Below, in pieces: positions 18,036 through 25,594 of a stretch of 64,000 bases of DNA. The stretch is taken from contig NZ_AP017368.1 in NCBI RefSeq assembly GCF_002355955.1, positions 1,138,001 through 1,202,000 on the forward strand, written 5' to 3'. The notes beneath the pieces are model-generated. The model had not been told where the DNA came from and made no database searches. It saw only the letters and a program-made list of their open reading frames with translations. Both the position numbers and the translations under genes were made by a program. The DNA is from Candidatus Desulfovibrio trichonymphae. Lineage in GTDB: Bacteria; Desulfobacterota; Desulfovibrionia; Desulfovibrionales; Desulfovibrionaceae. Numbering within the stretch: the first letter of the stretch is position 1; each line of letters begins with the position of its first letter.

Positions 18036-20050
18036 GCCCACCCCAAAGCCCAGGTCAGGGTCGCCACAAGGGCAATGAAAATATACAGGATATACAGATT
18101 TACAAGACCTGTTTGCAAATTTTTCGCGGCTTCGGCCACAGCGGCGACAGGCCGGAACAAAAGGCTACTCCACAGTTCCATCGGCCAATCAGGGCTTGTC
18201 ATAACCGCATTCTCCGGACCAGGAAAAAGACCCTGCATTTTCGGCGTCACAGTCCGCGTCCGCGCAAGCGGGTGCAGCAGCATTGCGAACGTGCGCGCAA
18301 AAGCGCCGCCCGTGTATTGCATGCGGGCCGTCGGTCGACAATAGCCGCAAGACCAGGTCACGCCTTCGGCAAAGCCGTTCTTGCCCACAGCCCGTCCGCG
18401 CGCCAGATTCACAAGAGCAAACAACACAAGCAGAACCGCCCCTAAGGCCGCGTACCACGCAAGCACCGTAGCGGCGGCCTCCATACCCTCCGCGCAGGCT
18501 GCGAGGGGAATGCCGAGACCTGACGCGAACCAGACAAGAAAAGGCGAGAGCGCTTTCAGGAGCAGCGGCCCGGCAAAGCCAGCGCAAAGACACAACAGCG
18601 CCAACAACAACATGGCTGCCTTAAACAGCGTTTCCGGCTCACGCGCTTGGTAGCTTTGCGCACTCTTGGGCGCGCCGAGAAAAGCCAGGCCGTACGCTTG
18701 GGTAAAGGCAAAAAGAGCCATGCCGGCAATAGCGCCAAGCACAAAAAAAGCGCCCCAGAACAGCAGAGCTGTTTCCGTATTGCCTGCGGCTTTGCTGCCG
18801 ACTGCAAAGCCCGTGTAGAGAAGCAGCTCGCTCATAAAGCCGTTTAAAGGGGGAATGCCGGCAATGGCGGCGCTGCCTAAGGCAAAGCACCCGCCCGTGA
18901 AGGGAATGCGTTTGTGAAGTCCGCCCAGACGCTGGATAAGCATGGTGTGCGTATGTTCCTTCACCGCGTTGGCTGCGAGGAAAAGCAGGCTTTTAAAAAG
19001 CGAGTGGTTCCAGATGTGCAAAAAAACGCCGGTCAGCAGCAGCGCAGCGGCTGAAGAGCCGATGCTGTACGCCAGCAGTGCGCCGCCCAGGGCAAGACAG
19101 ATGATTCCCATGTTTTCCGCGCTGGAATAGGCCAGCGTGCGCTTTATGTCAGACTGGACAAGGCCCAGCAAAATGCCGGTCACGCCGGAAAGAACGCCCG
19201 CGCCCATCAGCGCGTATGCCCACCAGGTTTCCGGCGGTCCGGCAAGCAGCAGCACGCGCAAGATGCCGTACAGTCCAACATTGAGCATGGCCCCGGAGAG
19301 CAGCACCGCCACATGCCCAGGGGCGGAGGAATGCGCTTCAGGCATCCAGACATGCAGCGGGACGAGACCCGCTTTCAGGCCAAAACCCACCAGAGCCAGT
19401 ATGAAATACAGACCCGGGTGACTCCACGCACCGCGCGCGGCAAAAAGAACAAAATCTGTTCCGCCGGCCTCTGCCCCCATACCCGCAAAAAGCAGCAGCA
19501 GAGGCAGCACGCCGAGGTGCGCCGCCGTCAGATACACCCATACCGCAAAACGCTCGTTCGCGTCCCTGTCCAACGGGCTGATGAGAAAAAAAGGCATGAG
19601 CGACATGATTTCCCAGGAAATGAGAAACAAAACGGCGTCCGCGGCCGTGATCGTCATCACCATGCCGGCGATGAGAAAACAGAAAAAAAAGCAATGCCTG
19701 CCCACGGCAAGACGCGCGCCCGTTTCGGCTGCCTCGACGGCTAGGGATTTCAGGCGGCCCGGCAAAAGCGCCCCGCCGATGAGAGCCAACAGAAAAACCG
19801 GAGGCAGAAAAACTGAGGAGAGACGATCTACGCAAAAAAGACATTCTCCAAGCGGCAAAGGCAAGGGAAAACTGACGCGCAACGTTGCTCCGGACAACAA
19901 AAGGTACAGGGAAAGGCACAGCCCCACAGCCCCGGCAGTCACACAGGCGCAGGCCGCCGTCGCCGCAGCCGCGCGGCCCGTAGCCAGAGAACAGAAAGCT
20001 CCCCCGACAAGAAGCGCGAGAACAGCACAGAAAAAATACAACGTCAACAT
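18032..20050 (-). CDS. Ehr complex: large proton-pumping membrane subunit (HyfB/NuoL type)
   Basis: A 672-residue antiporter-like subunit, first gene of the operon. Seen: a long series of hydrophobic helices, GFGLKAGLVPLHVWMPEAHS, SAPGHVAVLLSGAMLN, YSSAENMGIICLALG and NHSLFKSLLFLAA, the conserved elements of NuoL/MrpA/HyfB proton channels. The frame extends to 20095, but ATG 20050 (LTLYFFCAVLALLVG) starts directly with a membrane segment. The ribosome binding site is weak. Order HyfB-C-E-F-G-HI, with no separate HyfA and no HyfD-like gene. Confidence 0.88.
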   Translation of the reverse strand: MLTLYFFCAVLALLVGGAFCSLATGRAAAATAACACVTAGAVGLCLSLYLLLSGATLRVSFPLPLPLGECLFCVDRLSSVFLPPVFLLALIGGALLPGRLKSLAVEAAETGARLAVGRHCFFFCFLIAGMVMTITAADAVLFLISWEIMSLMPFFLISPLDRDANERFAVWVYLTAAHLGVLPLLLLFAGMGAEAGGTDFVLFAARGAWSHPGLYFILALVGFGLKAGLVPLHVWMPEAHSSAPGHVAVLLSGAMLNVGLYGILRVLLLAGPPETWWAYALMGAGVLSGVTGILLGLVQSDIKRTLAYSSAENMGIICLALGGALLAYSIGSSAAALLLTGVFLHIWNHSLFKSLLFLAANAVKEHTHTMLIQRLGGLHKRIPFTGGCFALGSAAIAGIPPLNGFMSELLLYTGFAVGSKAAGNTETALLFWGAFFVLGAIAGMALFAFTQAYGLAFLGAPKSAQSYQAREPETLFKAAMLLLALLCLCAGFAGPLLLKALSPFLVWFASGLGIPLAACAEGMEAAATVLAWYAALGAVLLVLFALVNLARGRAVGKNGFAEGVTWSCGYCRPTARMQYTGGAFARTFAMLLHPLARTRTVTPKMQGLFPGPENAVMTSPDWPMELWSSLLFRPVAAVAEAAKNLQTGLVNLYILYIFIALVATLTWALGWA

Positions 20051-20069
20051 GAAGAGTCGCGGCGCATTT

Positions 20070-20345
20070 TCAATCTTTTGGACGATTGTCCACAATGCGT
20101 ACCGCCTTGCCCTTTAATCGCACAAGGGAATGCGGTTCCAACAGACGCACCTTGGCTGTGACAGCCAAAAATTCCTTAATGCGTTTTTGCAAACGGCTTT
20201 CGAGCGGCGTGACGCCGATTTCGTCAAAGCGGTTGCGGTAAAAAGACACGTTCGTGTACGCGCGGGAACAGAAATACTGCAGACGTCGCAACGGCATTGC
20301 ATCCCGTTCCTCGCGGGGCAGTGTTTCCAATTTGTTGAAGAGCAC
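20070..20345 (-). pseudogene. paaK: Phenylacetate-CoA ligase reduced to its two ends by an in-frame deletion
   Basis: A 91-codon open frame. Residues 1-48 (LFNKLETLPREERDAM, RRLQYFCSRAYTNVSFYRNRFDE) match the N-terminus of phenylacetate-CoA ligases of about 430 residues. Residues 49-91 (LESRLQKRIKEFLAVTAKVR, HSLVRLKGKAVRIVDNRPKD) match their C-terminus. About 340 residues with the AMP-binding core are missing between IGVTP and LESRL, without a frame change. The peptide could still be translated but cannot be the ligase. It lies just upstream of the Ehr operon on the same strand. Confidence 0.8.
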
Positions 20346-20739
20346 GGCGGACTCCTTGATAACGGCAAAAAGAAGACCCGAAAAACGACCGTGTTAGGTA
20401 TGCCGCAGTATGGCAACGCGGTCAATATGCGACGAATGTTTTGGAGATTTTGAATATGGCTTATACTACCATACTCTTCTCGCAAACGCTATCTCTCATT
20501 TCCGGACATGTTTTCCAAAAACTTGCGCACAGACACAAAACAGGACCCTCTTCACGCAAATTCAGATTCAAGGCGCAGTTCACAGTCATGGCGTTTATCC
20601 AGTCAGCCGCAAGGCGTTCCATAAATCCTTTGGTCATTCAGCGCTTGCCATCCGCCGCCGCCTCAGGTATACTTAATTGTTACAAGATTATGCCGGACGT
20701 AGAATTTTTTGTTTGAATCACCTGTTTTGAGGATAAGGC
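20346..20739 (+). other. Gene-free stretch between divergent units
   Basis: About 390 bases between the ligase remnant (minus) and the glycan cluster (plus). A 91-codon open frame at 20441-20716 shows no family features and uses codons unlike the neighbours. The region should contain the promoter of the plus-strand cluster; no strong box pair was found. Confidence 0.4.
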
Positions 20740-22041
20740 ATGAAGAAAAAATATTCCTGTCAGGCCGCCGTTGCGCCGACAGACCAACCTGAACACGTTT
20801 CAGGTTTCAATCGCACGCGTTCCAAGCTCTCCTTTGATCGTCTTGTGGAAATGGGCGCTAAAATGGGAATGATCAATCCCCTCTTTGCCTGCCACGAACG
20901 GGCGGCAAAAGCCACTACGCAAGTAAACGGACAGGAATATCTCAATTTTTCCACCTACGATTATCTGGATATTAATGCGCACCCGGAGATCACGGCGCTT
21001 GTCGCCGAAACCGCGCGCTTGTTCGGCACCTCGTCGGGCGCCAGCCGCCTTGTGGGGGGCGAGCGGCCCCAGCACAGAGCGCTGGAAGAAGCCCTGGCCG
21101 ATCTGTATGAAGTGGAAGACTGCATCATTTATGTCAGCGGTCACGCAGCCAACGTGTCCACCTTGGGTTTTTTGTTCAGCGCCAGAGACGCCATTTTTCA
21201 CGACGGTCTTGCGCACAATTCGCTCATTCAGGGCGCCAGACTTTCAGGCGCGGCACGCTATTCCTATGCCCACAATGACTGTGACGCACTCGAAGGCATG
21301 CTCAAAGCGCGCCGGGCGGCGCACAAACGCGCGGCGATTGTCACGGAAGGGCTTTTCAGTATGGACGGGAATATCCCCGACCTGCCCAGAATAATTGAGC
21401 TGAAGAAAAAATATGACTGTATGCTTATGGTGGACGAGGCCCACTCGCTCGGCGTGCTCGGCAAATCAGGACGCGGCGTACGCGAATATTACGGCTTCCC
21501 CTCCACGGACGTGGATATGTGGATGAGCACCCTTTCCAAGGTCTTGTGCGGTTGCGGCGGTTTTATCACCGGCAGCCGCGAGCTGGTGGAATTTCTCAAA
21601 TACGGCTCGCCCGGCTTTGTGTTCAGCGTGGGCATGCCGCCTGTCATCGCCGCGGCATGCCGCAAGGCTCTTGAAATTATGCTGCGCGAACCAGCGCGCG
21701 TGCACAGGCTTCAGCGCATCACACGCTTTTTTCTTGAGTATGCAAAAAGCAAGGGACTGGATACCGGCGCGGCGCAGGGCTACGCTATTGTGCCAGTGTT
21801 GGTGGGCGATTCGATGGTGGCGGGCTTTCTGTCCACAGCGCTTTTTAAAAGGGGCACCTATGTCATGCCCGTTACGTTCCCGGCTGTCAAAGAAGGCACT
21901 GCGCGGCTGCGCTTTTTCCTTTCCGCCGCCCATACCGAGGAACATGTCCGTCAGGCGCTAGACGCTGTCGTGGAAGAGCTGCCAAAGGCGCACGCCATAG
22001 TGGAGCAATACCAGCGTGATCACCAGAATGGACAGCAGTAG
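20740..22041 (+). CDS. Alpha-oxoamine synthase family PLP enzyme (AONS/SPT/KBL-like)
   Basis: A 433-residue pyridoxal-phosphate enzyme that would condense an amino acid with an acyl thioester, releasing CO2. Seen: GTSSGASRLVGGERPQH (97-112), HDGLAHNSLIQGARLSGA (154-171), EGLFSMDGNIPDLP (203-216), VDEAHSLGVLG with D232 and H235, and the PLP lysine in TLSKVLCGCGG (K267). The family includes biotin-pathway AONS, serine palmitoyltransferase and aminoketobutyrate ligase. No biotin genes are nearby; four glycan genes follow, which favours a role in making a lipid or sugar-linked amino ketone. It overlaps the next gene by 14 bases. Confidence 0.8.
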   Translation: MKKKYSCQAAVAPTDQPEHVSGFNRTRSKLSFDRLVEMGAKMGMINPLFACHERAAKATTQVNGQEYLNFSTYDYLDINAHPEITALVAETARLFGTSSGASRLVGGERPQHRALEEALADLYEVEDCIIYVSGHAANVSTLGFLFSARDAIFHDGLAHNSLIQGARLSGAARYSYAHNDCDALEGMLKARRAAHKRAAIVTEGLFSMDGNIPDLPRIIELKKKYDCMLMVDEAHSLGVLGKSGRGVREYYGFPSTDVDMWMSTLSKVLCGCGGFITGSRELVEFLKYGSPGFVFSVGMPPVIAAACRKALEIMLREPARVHRLQRITRFFLEYAKSKGLDTGAAQGYAIVPVLVGDSMVAGFLSTALFKRGTYVMPVTFPAVKEGTARLRFFLSAAHTEEHVRQALDAVVEELPKAHAIVEQYQRDHQNGQQ

Positions 22042-23314
22042 CTCCTACGCGCCGCAGAAACTGCCATCCATCGCCTATGTCCTGCTCTGGTTTCCTCTCT
22101 CTTCCGAAACATTTATTTTTCGGGAAATAACAGAGCTTCTGTCTTTGAAGGTGCCCATACGCGCCTACACCATGTACGGCGAGGCCATCAACGGGTGCAG
22201 CGAGGAGATGCGCGCTTTTCCAGGGCCGGTGCGGCACTATGGGGTGTGCGCCACATTTCGCATCCTTGCGGCTTTCGCCCGCGCCGTGCGACTCAGGCCG
22301 GGCGCGGTAGCCGGACTTTTTCGCGAGGGCTTTTTCAGAAAAATGCGCGACCTGGAATCTCAGGGCGAAAATCTGTGGTGTTTCATGGCGGGGTTTCTTC
22401 TTGCCGAGCACTGTCTGGCGGACGGTATCACGCTGATCCATTCCGCCTGGGCCAACGGCCCGGCCACTGCGGCGTGGGTGGCGTCGCGCATGACCGGCAT
22501 TCCCTTTGCCTTTACCGGACGCGCCGGAGACATTTATCCGCAGGACGGTCTGCTGCATGAGAAATCGCGTGACGCGCTTTTCATCCGCACCAATAACCGG
22601 GCCAATGTGCGCTGGCTGCAAAAATTCTGTCCTCCTGAACAGCAGGGCAAGGTGCACCTTGTGTACAACAGCCTGACTTTCCTTGGGCGCGCGGAAAACA
22701 GATCACCCACGCAGAAGCCTTTCCGGCTGCTGGCTGTAGGGCGTTTTGCCCGTACCAAGGGCTTTCCCGATCTTTTGACGGCGCTCGCACGCCTGAGGCG
22801 CGAACGCATGCCTGTATGCCTCACCCTGGTGGGCGACGGCCGCTGGCGGCGAAAACTGCACAGACTGGTGGACAGTCTGAGGCTGAAGGATATTGTGGAT
22901 CTTCCGGGTTTTGTGCCCCATGATCAAACGCGCGAGTTCATGCAAAGCCACGACGTGCTGGTTGTGCCGAGCGTCGTGCATGATAACGGCGACAGGGACG
23001 GCATTCCCAATGTGATCATGGAGGCGCTCTCCTGCGGCATGCCTGTGGTCGCCACTGATGTGAACGGCATTTCCGAAGTGATACGCGACGGGAAAACTGG
23101 CCTGCTCGTGCCGGAGCGCAACCCGACCGCTCTGGCCGGCGCCGTGCGCCGCATGCTGGAAGATCGCGACCGCGCCCTTTCCATGGCGAGAGCCGGACAG
23201 GCGCTGGTGGAACGTATGTTTGACAGAAAAACCAATACCGAGGCCTTGCGCAATCTCTATGTTGACCAGTGGATGTCTGATGCCTTCGCCGCTCTATCTG
23301 GCCGTCAGCCTTGA
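22028..23314 (+). CDS. Glycosyltransferase family 4 (GT-B fold)
   Basis: A 428-residue GT4 glycosyltransferase. Seen: N-terminal acceptor domain starting IAYVLLWFPLSSETFIFRE, the glycine-rich link LLAVGRFARTKGFPDLLTAL, and the donor-binding motif GIPNVIMEALSCGMPVVATDV with the EX7E pattern. No membrane segments, so it acts at the cytoplasmic face. Starts at ATG 22028 or GTG 22016; both are within the previous gene, so translation is coupled. It resembles the other GT4 at 24296 closely in its N-terminal pattern, suggesting a duplication. Confidence 0.85.
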   Translation: MDSSSSYAPQKLPSIAYVLLWFPLSSETFIFREITELLSLKVPIRAYTMYGEAINGCSEEMRAFPGPVRHYGVCATFRILAAFARAVRLRPGAVAGLFREGFFRKMRDLESQGENLWCFMAGFLLAEHCLADGITLIHSAWANGPATAAWVASRMTGIPFAFTGRAGDIYPQDGLLHEKSRDALFIRTNNRANVRWLQKFCPPEQQGKVHLVYNSLTFLGRAENRSPTQKPFRLLAVGRFARTKGFPDLLTALARLRRERMPVCLTLVGDGRWRRKLHRLVDSLRLKDIVDLPGFVPHDQTREFMQSHDVLVVPSVVHDNGDRDGIPNVIMEALSCGMPVVATDVNGISEVIRDGKTGLLVPERNPTALAGAVRRMLEDRDRALSMARAGQALVERMFDRKTNTEALRNLYVDQWMSDAFAALSGRQP

Positions 23315-24299
23315 CGTGGAAGAAGAATGTCTTTTCAGCGGCCGCTATGCCAGCCGCGCCCCAGCGATGAAAAACATCGCCTGTCTTGCGCGGCTTGAGC
23401 CCCTTCTGGCGCGGGGCATACGGCCGACGCTTTTTTGCGCGTACAGCGCGTTGGTGGACGAGGCTTCGCGCGACAGTTTAAACCGGCTCAGGGAGAGGGT
23501 GGAATTCGGCGGGCATTTGCACCACTGGAACACGCCGCCCCTGAGCCTCAACGGCACAGGGGCGGATTTGTCGGATTTTACGCGCAGCGTATCTTCGGCC
23601 GCCGTCCCGTCGCGACTGATGGCGGCAAAACTGACAAATCTGTTCAGCGCCGGCTCGAATTTTTGCGGCGCGCCTGTGACGAGCTTTCGTATGGGCCGTT
23701 GGGATCTACGCAGGGAACACTGGCCCATGCTGGCCCGCGCGGGCGTGCTCTGCGACGCATCTGTGCGGCCGCTGCACTGCGCGGCAAAGAACGCCGCCGG
23801 ACCTGACCATTTTTACGCGCCGTCAGATCCCTACTGGGTGCAGACGGAAGGCAGGCGCATTTTTGAAATTCCGCTCACGGTCACGCCGCTCGTGCGTTGT
23901 ATGCCGCATCTCTTTTCAACCCTGTCGGATCGCGCTGGCCGTCTTGCGCGCGCCGGTCTGAAAAACTGGGGGGCGCTTGCGCTGTTGCCCGTGCAACATC
24001 CCTTCAGGCTTATGCAGCTCGTCACGCGGCTTTTTGCGTCACGCGGCGGACGGGTGCTGTCGCTCACTTGGCATTCTTCGGAAATGATGCCCGGCGGCGC
24101 GCCGCACATGCCCGACATTGGGGCAGTGACCAGATTGATGGATAAAATCAGCAGGTATATTGACTGGTTATATAATAACTGGTCTGTTCGCAGCTGTACC
24201 ATGAGCGAACTCAGGGACGCGCTGGGCGCATCCACGCCCGTGCCGTGCGCGGCACGGGCTGGCGACTGGACAATACGACACGCAGGACAAGCCGTATGA
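23280..24299 (+). CDS. Polysaccharide-deacetylase-like protein
   Basis: A 339-residue protein with features of NodB-like deacetylases in glycan loci: SLDVEEE near residue 10 (the metal-binding Asp region), GGHLHHWNTPP around residue 80 (the HxxxH-type histidines), and SFRMGRWDL. Near the end LSLTWHSSEMMPGG resembles the last conserved histidine motif. It may remove acetyl groups from a lipid-linked sugar. No signal peptide was seen, so it would act inside the cell. ATG 23280 overlaps the preceding glycosyltransferase; the stop overlaps the next start as ATGA. Confidence 0.7.
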   Translation: MPSPLYLAVSLDVEEECLFSGRYASRAPAMKNIACLARLEPLLARGIRPTLFCAYSALVDEASRDSLNRLRERVEFGGHLHHWNTPPLSLNGTGADLSDFTRSVSSAAVPSRLMAAKLTNLFSAGSNFCGAPVTSFRMGRWDLRREHWPMLARAGVLCDASVRPLHCAAKNAAGPDHFYAPSDPYWVQTEGRRIFEIPLTVTPLVRCMPHLFSTLSDRAGRLARAGLKNWGALALLPVQHPFRLMQLVTRLFASRGGRVLSLTWHSSEMMPGGAPHMPDIGAVTRLMDKISRYIDWLYNNWSVRSCTMSELRDALGASTPVPCAARAGDWTIRHAGQAV

Positions 24300-25594
24300 A
24301 TACTGACGCGTCAAGGCCGCTCCCGGAGGGGATGCCGCATATTGCCTGTATATTGTTGTGGTATCCGCTGTTTACCCAGCCTTTTATTTTTCGCGAAGTG
24401 GAAAATCTCAAGCAGCGGTTGCCAGTGGAAATATATACGCTATACGCTTCCAATCTGCGGTACTGCTCGGCGGAAATGCGCGCGGCGGCAGGGAATGTTC
24501 GCACAGCGGGCATGAGGAGGCTGCCGTGTTTTTGCTTTGATGTCCTGCGCGGATTTTTGACGCAGCCCGCACTGCTGTGGCGGCTTTTGAAACGTAGTCT
24601 GTTCAGGCGCTGGCACAACTTTGAAACATTTGCCGAAAATCTGTGGGCATTTTGCGCGGGCGTCAGCCTTGGCCGTCTGCTGCGCGAGGACGGAATCGAC
24701 ATGCTGTATGCCCCTTGGCCGCGCGGCACAGCCACTGCGGCATGGGTGGCCGCGAATATTGCGGGCATACCTTTTGCCACCGCCGCGCGCGGGGACAACC
24801 TTGAACCGGCGGATCCGGACCTCGGCGCAAAATTTGAAGCGGCGCTTTTTATACGCGCCAACAACGCGGCTGATCAGGCGCGTATAGAAGCGTTTGACCA
24901 CGGACAGGCAAAAAACAAAGTGGCTCTTATCTATAACAGCCTGACATTGCCTTCGCCCGTCGCTGCAAGGCAGACCCGCAGGCGCTGTCCTGTGCGTCTG
25001 CTGGCGCTGGGGCGTTTTGACGTGACAAAAGGTTTTGACGTGCTACTTGCCGCCTGCGACGTGCTGCAGCGCAACGGCCTCAATTTTCATCTGACGCTCG
25101 CCGGCGGCGGCGGCAAGGTCATGGGCCTTGGCGGCATGGAGGCTCGACTTGTGACAATGCGCAAAAACCTTGGTCTTGAAAGCCGTGTTGAGATGCCGGG
25201 CCTGATTTCGCATGACGATCTGCCGGGCATTCTTCGCAATCATGACATTTTTGTGGCACCCTGCGTTGTGCACGCTTCAGGGCGCCGCGACGGCATCCCC
25301 AATACGGTGATTGAAGCGCTGGCCTATGGTCTTCCTGTTATCAGCACCACCGTGAACGCTCTACCTGAAGTGGTGCGTGACCGCGAAACAGGTCTGCTCG
25401 TGCCGCCGGGTGATCCGGAAGCGCTTGCCGGGGCCGTGTTCCGGCTTGCGCAAAATCCTGACGAGGCCCTACGCATGGGGCGCAACGGCATGCTTTTGGT
25501 CGCGGAAATGTTTGATCCCGAGCGCAACAGCCGGCGGCTGGCGGAACTTTTTGTCAGTCAACACGCCCTCTGGAAAAAATCGTGTGCGGCATAG
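24296..25594 (+). CDS. Glycosyltransferase family 4 (second copy)
   Basis: A 432-residue GT4 enzyme. Seen: IACILLWYPLFTQPFIFREVE at the start, LLALGRFDVTKGFDVLL in the linker, and GIPNTVIEALAYGLPVIST with the EX7E pattern, followed by REVGLLVPPGDPEAL-like sequence (RETGLLVPPGDPEAL). ATG 24296 is fixed by its ATGA overlap with the deacetylase-like gene. The pairing of two similar GT4 enzymes suggests successive addition of two sugars to one acceptor. It overlaps the AsnB-like gene by 13 bases. Confidence 0.87.
   Translation: MNTDASRPLPEGMPHIACILLWYPLFTQPFIFREVENLKQRLPVEIYTLYASNLRYCSAEMRAAAGNVRTAGMRRLPCFCFDVLRGFLTQPALLWRLLKRSLFRRWHNFETFAENLWAFCAGVSLGRLLREDGIDMLYAPWPRGTATAAWVAANIAGIPFATAARGDNLEPADPDLGAKFEAALFIRANNAADQARIEAFDHGQAKNKVALIYNSLTLPSPVAARQTRRRCPVRLLALGRFDVTKGFDVLLAACDVLQRNGLNFHLTLAGGGGKVMGLGGMEARLVTMRKNLGLESRVEMPGLISHDDLPGILRNHDIFVAPCVVHASGRRDGIPNTVIEALAYGLPVISTTVNALPEVVRDRETGLLVPPGDPEALAGAVFRLAQNPDEALRMGRNGMLLVAEMFDPERNSRRLAELFVSQHALWKKSCAA

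Noticed and set aside
17244-18344. 366-codon open frame on the plus strand opposite the HyfC/HyfB-type genes
   Set aside because: Very rich in Arg, Gln and Lys, without motifs; it is the antisense of membrane-protein genes.
12381-20050. Functional NiFe hydrogenase-4 or formate hydrogenlyase
   Set aside because: The gene order fits, but the large subunit lacks all four NiFe-binding cysteines, and no formate dehydrogenase gene is adjacent.
20441-20716. 91-codon open frame upstream of the glycan cluster
   Set aside because: No ribosome binding site of note, no family-like sequence, and overlapping frames are equally open.
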